Source: Caballeronia temeraria
GTDB lineage: Bacteria > Pseudomonadota > Gammaproteobacteria > Burkholderiales > Burkholderiaceae
Assembly (NCBI RefSeq): GCF_001544795.2
Contig: NZ_FCOI02000006.1
Location: 186,001-250,000, forward strand
Length of the DNA: 64,000 nt
Reading direction: 5' to 3'
In this document: positions 26,924 to 34,986 of the stretch, piece by piece
Layout: each line of letters starts with the position of its first letter
How positions within the stretch are numbered: position 1 is the first letter of the stretch
The notes under the pieces: generated by a model
The model's database searches: none
What the model was told of the DNA's origin: nothing
What the model saw: only the letters and a program-made list of their open reading frames with translations
Program-made: the position numbers and the translations under genes

Positions 26924-29326
26924 ATGGGTCTGTTCAATCAAGAGGATCAGGACGCGCCCGAGCTGCGCGGAGGCTTCTTCAAGCGCTTGCGTGCGCCTCG
27001 TGCCGGTTTCGTGGAAGGGGCCAGCAGCGCCGAGCCCAAGCGCGAGCGCGAACGGAAGGAGCCCGCGTCGACGAGCACGGAGTCGCGCCGTCCAGCGCCG
27101 TCGGCTGAGACAACATCGCGGGCGACGAACCCGCAAGTCATGTTTCTTGGACGGGCGCTCTCAGGCGGCGATATCGAGGACGTCGAGAGCACGACGATCG
27201 AAGATGCGGCAGTAATCGGCACCGAGTCGACGCCGAGCGTTCCCGACCTGAATGCTTCGGGCAGGGAAGAAGAACCGGCCTTTCATCCATTTGTGCCGCC
27301 CGTCTTCGAGCGGCCCACGTTTGAAAGTCTGGCGGCTGCAATGAAATCGGCTGAACAGCGCAGTTCGAGCGCGCAGCGCGTCGAGCCGTCGCTCGATTCA
27401 CCTATGGCCGACGCTGCCGCGCCGGCCGGTATGGCGACGAATGCACCCACCGGCGTTTCGACCGACGAGTCACCCGACGCTCCGATTTCCATCGTCGCGA
27501 CAGGCCTTGCGACGCAGACACCATCTGTAGCCACGCTCGAGCGCGCAGCAATCGAACATCCACGCGTGTCAGATGAGCAGCCCGTGTCAGCGCCGAAGGC
27601 ATCGAAAGGCTTCTTCGCGGAAGACGCGGACGAAGAGGGGGAGAGCGCAGGCACGGTGGGATTGATGTCCGGGCGTCCCGAACTTGTCTCCCCCGAGTCG
27701 CTGCCCGAGTTCAAGCGCATCCTGACCGTATCGGATGACGACGCCGCGTTGCGTATTCCGGCGAATGCACGCAAGGAATTCGTGGCGGTCGAACTGCAGC
27801 CTGGCATCGCAATCACGGTCGCAACGGCTCGCTTCTGCGAGAAGGCACAATACGCATCGTTCATCAAGGATCTTGGCAACAACGACATCCTGGTGCGCGA
27901 AGAGATGGTCGCGAGTGAGGCAGTCATCGCGGCGATCTATACCGGCAAGGCGGTTTCGCCGAACAATGCGGGCGTGCGCGAAGCCAGTCGAGCGATCGGC
28001 AACTTCCGTGACATCGTCGAAGCAGCCCATGCGTATGGCGCGAGCGATATTCACTTCGAACCGCGCGAGTTCCACAACGAAGTCGAAGTGCGGTTTCGCG
28101 TGAATGGCGATATGTACACCTTTCGCCACATGCCCAAGGCGATCGTGCGTCGCGCGTTGTTCGCGGCCTATAGCGATCTCGTCCAGCGCAACACAAATTC
28201 GGGTAACAGCTTTCAGCCCACCGCACCCCAGTCCGCCATGATTCCGTTGGTGGTGAAGACCGACACCGTGAACCTTCGGTGGCAGTCGTCTCCGCTCGTC
28301 GGCGGGTACGACGTGACGCTGCGTTTGCTCGATGGCAACTTCAAGAACTTCAACGTCTTGCTACCAAAGGACATGGGCTTCGAGCAAAGCCAACTCGACT
28401 TGATCGACACCTTGAACTATGTGAGCGGCGGCATCACCGCCCTGACAGGCGAGACGGGCTCGGGCAAGACGACGACGCTGCGCGCCCTCTCGTATATGCT
28501 GCCGGACCGGGAGCTGAAGAAGCAGTTCGCGGTGAATGAACCTTCCGAATATCCGATGCCTTGGCTTTCGGACTACTCGATCATCCGCCGGCCGGACGAA
28601 ACCGACGACGAGGCAAACCGAAAATACGCGGAGGTGATCCGCACGCTCATGCGTCAGGACCCGGACGATCTGACGATCGGCGAAGTGCGAGATCGTGTGG
28701 TGATGGGGCTGGTTGCCGAACTCGCGCTGACGGGTCACCCGGTTCGCTTCTCGCTTCACGCGAGTGACGTGATTGCCGCGGTGATGCGTATGGCCGGTGG
28801 TCGCCTTCAGTTGCCGATTGACGAACTCGCGTCCGAGGGCTTCATCAACGCGGTGGGCAACCAGAAGCTCATCCCGGCGCTGTGCGATCACTGCAAGCTC
28901 CCGGCTGAAGATGTGATGCCTGCGATGGATCTGGAAATCCTGCGGAACAAATTCGGCGTCGACACCACTCGGATGGCTTGTCGCAACTACGACGGTTGCC
29001 AGCACTGTCGTCTGGACGGCCTGTTCACGCGCAATGGCAAGGTCGCCGGCGGCACCAAACGTCCTTCCGTTGCGGCGGAACTCTACCGTCCGACCCCCGA
29101 ATTCCTCGAGCGTGTAGGAGAGCGTGACTGGGCCGGTGCGCGTCGAATCTGGCGCGGCGAGCGCCGTACAGGATTCGATAATGCCGACATGACTGGAAAG
29201 ACGCTCTATGAACACGCTCTTTTCAAGTCTTCGCGCGGTTTGATTGACCCACAATTCATCAATCGGTCGATGCAGTCGTTCGCGCAATACCGCGTGATGC
29301 CGGGCGTCGACGGTCGGATGCTCTAA
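26924..29326 (+). CDS. pilQ: PilQ, pilus assembly ATPase (GspE/PulE family) with long N-terminal extension
   Basis: An 800-residue secretion ATPase, far longer than R64 PilQ (about 520). The first 250 residues are Ser/Thr/Ala/Glu-rich and probably disordered. The ATPase follows: ASDIHFEPREFHNEVEVRFR, Walker A GETGSGKTTTLRAL (about 509-522), an Asp box with MRQDPDDLTIGEVRDR, and a His box HPVRFSLHASD. A zinc-binding loop has CDHCKLP and CRNYDGCQHC. It powers pilin polymerisation from the cytoplasm through PilR. It starts two bases after pilP. The extension is an unusual addition and may tether other factors. Confidence 0.95.
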   Translation: MGLFNQEDQDAPELRGGFFKRLRAPRAGFVEGASSAEPKRERERKEPASTSTESRRPAPSAETTSRATNPQVMFLGRALSGGDIEDVESTTIEDAAVIGTESTPSVPDLNASGREEEPAFHPFVPPVFERPTFESLAAAMKSAEQRSSSAQRVEPSLDSPMADAAAPAGMATNAPTGVSTDESPDAPISIVATGLATQTPSVATLERAAIEHPRVSDEQPVSAPKASKGFFAEDADEEGESAGTVGLMSGRPELVSPESLPEFKRILTVSDDDAALRIPANARKEFVAVELQPGIAITVATARFCEKAQYASFIKDLGNNDILVREEMVASEAVIAAIYTGKAVSPNNAGVREASRAIGNFRDIVEAAHAYGASDIHFEPREFHNEVEVRFRVNGDMYTFRHMPKAIVRRALFAAYSDLVQRNTNSGNSFQPTAPQSAMIPLVVKTDTVNLRWQSSPLVGGYDVTLRLLDGNFKNFNVLLPKDMGFEQSQLDLIDTLNYVSGGITALTGETGSGKTTTLRALSYMLPDRELKKQFAVNEPSEYPMPWLSDYSIIRRPDETDDEANRKYAEVIRTLMRQDPDDLTIGEVRDRVVMGLVAELALTGHPVRFSLHASDVIAAVMRMAGGRLQLPIDELASEGFINAVGNQKLIPALCDHCKLPAEDVMPAMDLEILRNKFGVDTTRMACRNYDGCQHCRLDGLFTRNGKVAGGTKRPSVAAELYRPTPEFLERVGERDWAGARRIWRGERRTGFDNADMTGKTLYEHALFKSSRGLIDPQFINRSMQSFAQYRVMPGVDGRML

Positions 29327-29338
29327 ACCGGGTCGGTC

Positions 29339-30457
29339 ATGCTCAATACCTTTGCAAAAATGCTTCCCAAGCGGCAGCAAGTCGCCACTGCGCGCTGGCG
29401 TTTCCAGAAAGTGCGCGAGGACTTCTACCGCGAGACACGGCTCGATATCGCAGCCAAAGGCCTGCGTAACACCGAGACGCTATTCGACCGGCTGGAGACC
29501 TACGAGAAGCGCAATCGCGCACGCGGCCGCATTGAGTGGCATGTGTTCGCCCGTATTCGCGAGACCATGCAGCGCGGCGAGAGCTTCGCGCACGCGATAA
29601 AGCCATTCATTCCCGGCGATGAGTACGCGTTGCTCGACATCGCGGATGAGTCGGCGCGCGAGGATGCGGTCGTGCGCGGCTTCGAGCTCGCCGAGATGGC
29701 CGCGAAGGCGAAACGCGTCTTGTCGTCGACGACGTCGGTCCAGATGGCTTATCCAGCCCTGCTGCTCGTCTATATGTACGCGTACTGCATGCTGTTTGGT
29801 GGCGTCATCTTTCCACAGGTCAAGGATGTTCGGCCATTGGAACAGTGGCCCGACCTCGGGCGCTTCCTCTATCACGTCGACACGTTCTGCTTTGAGTACT
29901 GGTGGCTCACGCTTACGGTCGTGATCGGTCTTGTCTTCGCTTACTTCTCAAGCCTGAAGCGCTGGGCGGGACCGCTGCGGGACAAATTCGATCGCATGCC
30001 GCTGCTCTGGCGCAATCGACGCGACTTGCGTGCCGCGCTACTGATCGTCTCGTTGGCAGGCCTGTTCGATTCGAACCTCACACTGCGCGCCGCGCTGGAG
30101 AGGCTGTTGAAGACCGCCGACCCGTGGATGCGTTGGCACCTGATGACGATGAACCGGCGGCTTACCGCGCGGGCGGATGAGCCGATGCGTGCGCTCGACA
30201 CCGGAATCTTCTCCACGACGATCGTCGACACGATCACCGATGCGGCAGGGCGCGATCAATTCGAACTGGCGATCAAGAGCCTCGGGCGTGAATCGCTTGA
30301 TCGCGTGGTTGAGGCAGTCAAGCGTAACGCGCGGCTGACGCACTTCATGCTGCTCGGCATCGCTGCCGCGTTCTTTCTGACTCTCGGAATTGGTTCGTAC
30401 ATCGTGACCGGCGCCGTCAACCTGACTTCGGGCAATCCCGCGGTTTCCACCTACTAA
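29339..30457 (+). CDS. pilR: PilR, pilus inner-membrane platform protein (GspF family)
   Basis: A 372-residue polytopic protein with two GspF domains. Membrane helices are visible near 145-165 (QMAYPALLLVYMYAYCMLFG), 192-212 (WWLTLTVVIGLVFAYFSSL) and the C-terminus (HFMLLGIAAAFFLTLGIGSY). The cytoplasmic loop MPLLWRNRRDLRAALLIVSL lies between the domains. PilR is the platform on which the PilQ ATPase turns and from which pilins are extracted. It follows pilQ with 12 bases and precedes the pilin gene by 11. Confidence 0.93.
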   Translation: MLNTFAKMLPKRQQVATARWRFQKVREDFYRETRLDIAAKGLRNTETLFDRLETYEKRNRARGRIEWHVFARIRETMQRGESFAHAIKPFIPGDEYALLDIADESAREDAVVRGFELAEMAAKAKRVLSSTTSVQMAYPALLLVYMYAYCMLFGGVIFPQVKDVRPLEQWPDLGRFLYHVDTFCFEYWWLTLTVVIGLVFAYFSSLKRWAGPLRDKFDRMPLLWRNRRDLRAALLIVSLAGLFDSNLTLRAALERLLKTADPWMRWHLMTMNRRLTARADEPMRALDTGIFSTTIVDTITDAAGRDQFELAIKSLGRESLDRVVEAVKRNARLTHFMLLGIAAAFFLTLGIGSYIVTGAVNLTSGNPAVSTY

Positions 30458-30468
30458 AAGGACTTCAA

Positions 30469-31083
30469 ATGACCAAGGATCAAACTCAGGCTGTGCACGC
30501 GGACGATGTGAAGACGCGCCGCGCACGTATCCTGAAAATCGCTCGCGCCAAGCGCCAGTCGGGCGAGCTCTCGATGATCGAAGCCGGCGCGGTGATGGCC
30601 GGTGCGGCGCTGCTCGCGCTGGCGGTGTATGCCGGCGGCAAATATGTGCTCGACTTGATCCGCTCGTCGCAGTTCAAGAGCGAAGCGCAGATGTTCCACA
30701 CGGGCATTCTGAACGCCACCCAGGCTGATGCGGACTTCTCCGCAGAGACGCTGAAGATCCTCGCGCAAAACCATGCGTTCGACTCGGCAGGCGCACGCGT
30801 GGCGACCGACTACTCGTCGGTGAAGGGCATGTTCAACGGCACGTTGACGACGACGGTGAGCACGCTCGTCACGGCGAACGACTCGCTTGTGTTGACCTAT
30901 CCGGTGACGGCCTCGGTGTGTTCGATGAGCATCGCGGCGCTGTCGACGGTCTACACGCAAGTCGTCGTGAACGGCACTACGATTTCGGCACCGACCACGC
31001 CGTTCAGCGCCTCGGCAGCGGCGACTGCATGCGCATCGGCGGGCGCGACCGCGTCGTTGGCCTTGTGGACCACGCGTACATAA
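30469..31083 (+). CDS. pilS: PilS, major type IVb prepilin
   Basis: A 204-residue prepilin with a long leader (about 33 residues) typical of type IVb pilins. The core reads RQSGELSMIEAGAVMAGAAL and continues as a 25-residue hydrophobic stalk. Cleavage would normally follow Gly, but to place Glu at +5 the cut must fall after GE, leaving Leu as the first mature residue. The C-terminal domain is Thr/Ser/Ala-rich with two cysteines (VCSMSIAAL, ATACASAG) that can form the usual disulphide. No prepilin peptidase gene (PilU) is present in the window, so it must be elsewhere. Confidence 0.88.
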   Translation: MTKDQTQAVHADDVKTRRARILKIARAKRQSGELSMIEAGAVMAGAALLALAVYAGGKYVLDLIRSSQFKSEAQMFHTGILNATQADADFSAETLKILAQNHAFDSAGARVATDYSSVKGMFNGTLTTTVSTLVTANDSLVLTYPVTASVCSMSIAALSTVYTQVVVNGTTISAPTTPFSASAAATACASAGATASLALWTTRT

Positions 31084-31098
31084 AGCAGGGACGCCGAC

Positions 31099-32325
31099 AT
31101 GGGAAGCATATTGGAGATGTTGATCGTCCTGGTCGGCGCGGCCTTGCTGACTGCGCAAGGGATCACGGAGGACATTGCGGCCAAGCGGCAGAACCTGTTG
31201 CAGATCGAAGGCCAGAACATGGCTTCGATCAACGCGGCGCTTGGCAGCTATATCACCAACAACTATGCGACGCTCGTTCCGGCGGGCTACTCGCAAACGA
31301 CGGCCAGTCTGGTCGCTCCGGGCAATGTACCGACGCTTGCGCAGTTGAGCGCGCAAAGCAATAGCAAGATCGCATTCAAGAGCGGTCCGTTCTGGGGGGG
31401 CGCCTACCAGATTAGCTTGTCGATCGTGCCGGACAACTGCTCGACCGCTTTGGGGAACTGCCATATTGCGTCGCAAATCTATCCGTCGCAGCCCTTGCTT
31501 AAAAAGGGCACGACGGACATCGCGGGCGCTGGAACTTTGATTGCAACGGGGGGCAGTCAGTTCGGGTTCTCGAGCAACCGCACGCCGACTGTCATCACGG
31601 GCAATCAGGGGCAATGGACGCTGCCGAACCCCGCGGGCAACAAGGCAGGGATCGTCCTCGCAATCAATGGATTCGGGGCAGACGGGAATTCCCCGTATTA
31701 CCGACGCGACGGCGCGTTGCCGCTTACTGGGACGATGAACGCGAACGACCAGGACATCCAGAACATCGGAAACATGTCCGGGAAGACGCTCAAGTTGCAA
31801 GCCGGAAATAGTTTGCAGATGGCGAACGGAACGATCTACTACGGTGACGACACAAACGCCGCGATTCGCACCAAAGGCACGCTCTATATCCAGAACTACG
31901 CGGGCTCGGGTCCGGCTCCAATCAGCGTGGGAAATGTGTCCTCGAGCGGAACGGTGAGCGCGGTTACGGTATCCGGGACTACGGTAAACGCCACCGTAGC
32001 GAACATCAACTCGGTGGCCTCAAACTGCTCATGGAATGGTGTCACGATCCGAAACAACCAATTATTTGTTTGCAACAAATGGGGCAACTGGATCGGCGCG
32101 AGCACCTTGGTCAGCAATCAGTCCGCCGATGCTCAATACAGCGGGTGGTACAACGGATGGGGCGTCTACCCTCCCACCTGCGGACCTGGTGGCTCGGCAT
32201 GGTACAGGATCACACACAGTCGATCACAACCGATTACGCAAACCGCAATCCACCTCTTTCAGGCGCGCGCTATACGATGGGTTGGAACGGGTCTCAGTGG
32301 ATCCTTCAGATCTACAACGTGCTAG
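31099..32325 (+). CDS. pilV: PilV-like minor pilin/adhesin, C-terminus frameshifted
   Basis: The 408-residue frame is a PilV: a pilin-like N-terminus (MGSILEMLIVLVGAALLTAQ), then FKSGPFWGGAYQISLSIVPD, RDGALPLTGTMNANDQDIQN and repeated short beta units. After CGPGGSAWYRITHS (near 32220) the frame ends in unlike, Arg-rich sequence. The neighbouring frame instead gives ARYTMGWNGSQWILQIYNVL and QLGLQAQIDVGCTYANQ, stopping at 32408, right before the next gene. One indel between about 32190 and 32235 would restore a 436-residue PilV. PilV sits at the pilus tip and chooses recipients. No shufflon or shufflase is seen. It could be a sequencing error or a real mutation. Confidence 0.82.
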   Translation: MGSILEMLIVLVGAALLTAQGITEDIAAKRQNLLQIEGQNMASINAALGSYITNNYATLVPAGYSQTTASLVAPGNVPTLAQLSAQSNSKIAFKSGPFWGGAYQISLSIVPDNCSTALGNCHIASQIYPSQPLLKKGTTDIAGAGTLIATGGSQFGFSSNRTPTVITGNQGQWTLPNPAGNKAGIVLAINGFGADGNSPYYRRDGALPLTGTMNANDQDIQNIGNMSGKTLKLQAGNSLQMANGTIYYGDDTNAAIRTKGTLYIQNYAGSGPAPISVGNVSSSGTVSAVTVSGTTVNATVANINSVASNCSWNGVTIRNNQLFVCNKWGNWIGASTLVSNQSADAQYSGWYNGWGVYPPTCGPGGSAWYRITHSRSQPITQTAIHLFQARAIRWVGTGLSGSFRSTTC

Positions 32326-32416
32326 CGGATGGCGCGAACACGCTCGTCCCAGATCAACTGGGACTGCAAGCGCAGATCGACGTCGGTTGCACCTACGCCA
32401 ATCAATAAGGAAAACT

Positions 32417-33004
32417 ATGAAAATAAGGGCAGCGCTTTCGCTGACGATGTTGGCGACGCTTGGTGCGGTGCTGACTGTCCCGACACGGTCGAACGCGGAG
32501 TGGGTGCAGAATCCTATTGGCGTGCCGCGTGCCCCAAGTTGCGATCCGGGTTACTCATGGCAGAAGTTGGGTGTGCGCTATCAGTGCGCGACGCCCCAAC
32601 CGACGTGCGCATACGGCTTCGCAAGCGGTCCGGCGTGGAGCGGCGCTACGTGGATCTATTCATGCAACGCACCGCCGCCCCCGCCGCCGCAGAATGATCC
32701 ACCGGTGAATCCGGCTGATCAGGCGAAGGCCAATTGCGCGGCGCGAGCTCTGCAAGATGGAATCACGATTGGACCACAGACGCGGCAGTATCACCTCAAG
32801 TCCAACGGAGTCTGGTACTGGTCGACCTACTACGATCATTCGCCCGGCCCGGCCTACGACTTGTCGAGTGGTTATACGAGCAACTTATGGACTGTAGCCT
32901 GCGCGACGATGGATGACGGGTCTTGGGCGAATGTCAATCAGGCATACTTCAAATCCGGTGAATACGGCGATTGCGGTGGTACGGCCTGCGGCGGCGGAAC
33001 CTAA
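32417..33004 (+). CDS. secreted protein, last gene of the pilus operon
   Basis: A 195-residue exported protein of unknown family. The ATG at 32417 has AAGGAA upstream and lies 8 bases after the end of the restored PilV frame. A signal peptide (LSLTMLATLGAVLTVPTRSNA) is clear. The first mature part is Cys/Trp/Tyr-rich (PSCDPGYSWQKLGVRYQC, then TCAYGFASGPAWSGATWIYS). A run of prolines separates it from a second part (HLKSNGVWYWSTYYDHSPGP). Four or more cysteines suggest disulphides. From its position after PilV, it may be a pilus-associated or surface protein. A terminator hairpin follows. Confidence 0.72.
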   Translation: MKIRAALSLTMLATLGAVLTVPTRSNAEWVQNPIGVPRAPSCDPGYSWQKLGVRYQCATPQPTCAYGFASGPAWSGATWIYSCNAPPPPPPQNDPPVNPADQAKANCAARALQDGITIGPQTRQYHLKSNGVWYWSTYYDHSPGPAYDLSSGYTSNLWTVACATMDDGSWANVNQAYFKSGEYGDCGGTACGGGT

Positions 33005-33033
33005 TCGACCTACGACACGTTGAGACTGAAAAA

Positions 33034-33063
33034 CGCCTCGATTGTACGGATCGGGGCGCCTTT
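33034..33063 (+). terminator. terminator of the vir-pil operon
   Basis: CGCCTCGAT (33034-33042) pairs with ATCGGGGCG (33050-33058), with one mismatch, followed by CCTTTC. It ends the 15.6-kb plus-strand operon and faces a minus-strand gene ending at 33099. Confidence 0.6.
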
Positions 33064-33098
33064 CGATGGAGAGAAAACTGCCGTTAGCCTCTACGGTC

Positions 33099-34205
33099 TT
33101 ACTTGGAAGCCGTTGTGAAGCTCCAAGTAGCGGAAACCGGCGCGCCGTCCCGGGCACCCACAAACGCCACGGTGTAGGTGGTGTTCGCCTTTAGGGCGGA
33201 CAGTGGGAGCAGAACAGCTGTCCCACTCGGCAGGAGATTGTTCGGATCTGCAATAGTGGTGGCGGTCGACCCGGCAACGGCGGCCGACGGAACCAGGATA
33301 CGCGTCGCTACCAAGGAGCCGCTGCTGTCTGTCAACGCATACTGGCTTACCGTCAATGTGTCGATACCTTGAGCAGCACTAACGCGAACCAGGATTGGAC
33401 GGCCCGGGGCAGAAACGTCCGGAGCCGGATTGGACGCCTCGGGACGCATCGACAGGGCAACACCGATTTCACTCGCATACGGGGAGTGCACAACCGCTGT
33501 CGAAGCGATCTGCTGGCCTCCAACGGATGTCAAGCTGTTACCTGTCGGCGTGCCGGTGACGCCAGTCGACGTTCCGAAATCGCTCACGCAGGTGTAGTTT
33601 GGGTACCCCGTAGACCCCGGACCGTAGCCGAGTCCGATAGTCTCCTGCGTGTAGGTCAAGCTGACCAAGTGATAGACGGATGCCAATGCCTGACCAACGC
33701 AGTCGGCTGCATCGGCAATTGCGGTCGTAGCGAATCCCGCCGCTACGTTCTCCCCGACGTATTCAGTTGTCGGAGCGCCTGTTTTGCGCGCCCGGGCAAG
33801 AGGCGTATCGGCATAATAATTCGCATTGCCAGTAATTTCATCGTGCGGCAGGGAGTTGATGGCACCGGTGCTTAGGTTGCCGGAGAGATACAGCGAGTGT
33901 GCCTGCGCGGACGTATCAAGAATTGGATCTTGGCTGAGCATGCCGACGCCCATCGCATTGCGATAGGCGTTGATCTGATTGAACGCCACGATCTGGAACG
34001 AGCCGGCCGCATAGGTCGGCGTTGCCACCGACGTGCGCGGAGCGACGCCCGAGGTCGTTTGGCTGCCGGTTGGTGCGCTTGCGCCAGAGGCAGGCGCTGC
34101 GCCGGAGCTTGCATTGTCGCCGCCACCGCCGCCACCACACGCGCCCACCAAGAGCGAAGCAGCGATCGCGGCCATCGGAAGTTTGAAGTTGCTTTTAATC
34201 GTCAT
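33099..34205 (-). CDS. CAP-domain (SCP/PR1-like) lipoprotein
   Basis: A 368-residue lipoprotein. The lipobox is LVGAC (cleavage before Cys23), followed by a Gly run and a Thr/Ser/Ala-rich tether. The CAP domain (about 75-230) shows FNQINAYRNAMGVGMLSQDP, a helix with AQAHSLYLSGN, then LPHDEITGNANYYADTPLAR, EYVGENVAAGF and GYPNYTCVSDFG. The last 110 residues form a Big-like or FN3-like beta domain (ILVRVSAAQGIDTLTVSQYA). Bacterial CAP proteins are surface or secreted proteins of mostly unknown function. It is convergent with the pilus operon and probably separately controlled. Confidence 0.87.
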   Translation of the reverse strand: MTIKSNFKLPMAAIAASLLVGACGGGGGGDNASSGAAPASGASAPTGSQTTSGVAPRTSVATPTYAAGSFQIVAFNQINAYRNAMGVGMLSQDPILDTSAQAHSLYLSGNLSTGAINSLPHDEITGNANYYADTPLARARKTGAPTTEYVGENVAAGFATTAIADAADCVGQALASVYHLVSLTYTQETIGLGYGPGSTGYPNYTCVSDFGTSTGVTGTPTGNSLTSVGGQQIASTAVVHSPYASEIGVALSMRPEASNPAPDVSAPGRPILVRVSAAQGIDTLTVSQYALTDSSGSLVATRILVPSAAVAGSTATTIADPNNLLPSGTAVLLPLSALKANTTYTVAFVGARDGAPVSATWSFTTASK

Positions 34206-34415
34206 TTGTTGTTCCGACCTAGTTGATGCAGTCGCCCGTGCGATCTGCTTACTTTCATGTTATCGAGCGGTGTTCGAAGTCAAGTCGTCCCGGAATCCGC
34301 CCCGTTACCGCGATCCTCGTTGGAAAGTGCCTTTGGCCAATGGGCGGCGCAGGCATTTTAATACTTCGTAAGAAATGCGGATCTGCCACCGTTGCGGCCT
34401 CGCAACCGTTTGCCA

Positions 34416-34787
34416 TCAACGCTGCGCGCGCTTCCTGAGCTTGCTCGCGCGCAAGACAACGAATGCGACGCAAAGCGCGACGCCGGCGGTCACGGGCTGT
34501 GATGTGCCGATCGTTGAAAGCAGCAACGAGCCGCCCCACAGGAAAATAAGGAATGTGGCGAGGGCGGCGAATGGCTTACTCTTCAGAACCGAAGCGATTC
34601 GCCCTTTTCCGCGACGAGACCGTCGAGAGAAGAGCACGTTGCTCTTTTCGAGATCAAAGGCGTCGGGAGAGGGGGCACTGGCGCGATCGCTGCGATAGTG
34701 CCGTTCGTATCGTTGAAACCGCCCGTCGCCGCGGCCCCGAAGCCACGCGGAGACGCTATCGGAAAAGAGGAAGGCGAAGTCCTGCAT
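34416..34787 (-). CDS. small membrane protein
   Basis: A 123-residue protein. The N-terminal 70 residues are polar (MQDFAFLFSDSVSAWLRGRG, DAFDLEKSNVLFSRRSRRGK). Two membrane helices follow (FAALATFLIFLWGGSLLLST and VTAGVALCVAFVVLRA), with a short loop between and a basic tail. The family is unknown. The ATG at 34787 lies three bases after the stop of a 56-residue gene upstream, which suggests translational coupling in an operon with the FlhC-like gene. Confidence 0.6.
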   Translation of the reverse strand: MQDFAFLFSDSVSAWLRGRGDGRFQRYERHYRSDRASAPSPDAFDLEKSNVLFSRRSRRGKGRIASVLKSKPFAALATFLIFLWGGSLLLSTIGTSQPVTAGVALCVAFVVLRASKLRKRAQR

Positions 34788-34790
34788 GAT

Positions 34791-34961
34791 CTAGTGCATC
34801 ACGTCCGACTGAAACTCGACTGCACCTACCGCGTCGGGAATGCAGCGACCATCGGCCTCGGCATAGAACGCGCCGGTCTCCCGATCGTGCCAACCGAACT
34901 GAGCGCGTCCGTCACGCGAGAAGATGACCAGTCCGGCGTCAACGGTAAATTCATGCGACAT
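34791..34961 (-). CDS. 56-residue hypothetical protein
   Basis: A small gene below usual length cut-offs but well supported. TGGAGG lies seven bases before the ATG at 34961, and the product (MSHEFTVDAGLVIFSRDGRA, QFGWHDRETGAFYAEADGRC, ending VEFQSDVMH) has normal composition and a beta-rich pattern. It starts 25 bases after the FlhC-like gene stops and ends three bases before the membrane protein at 34787. The three therefore form an operon. The function is unknown. Confidence 0.65.
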   Translation of the reverse strand: MSHEFTVDAGLVIFSRDGRAQFGWHDRETGAFYAEADGRCIPDAVGAVEFQSDVMH

Positions 34962-34986
34962 CGATTGGACCTCCAGATCCGTTAAA

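Noticed and set aside
31099-32408. Shufflon at the pilV 3' end
   Set aside because: No inverted 19-bp recombination sites, no alternative C-terminal cassettes in reverse orientation and no shufflase next to it; a simple indel explains the two frames.
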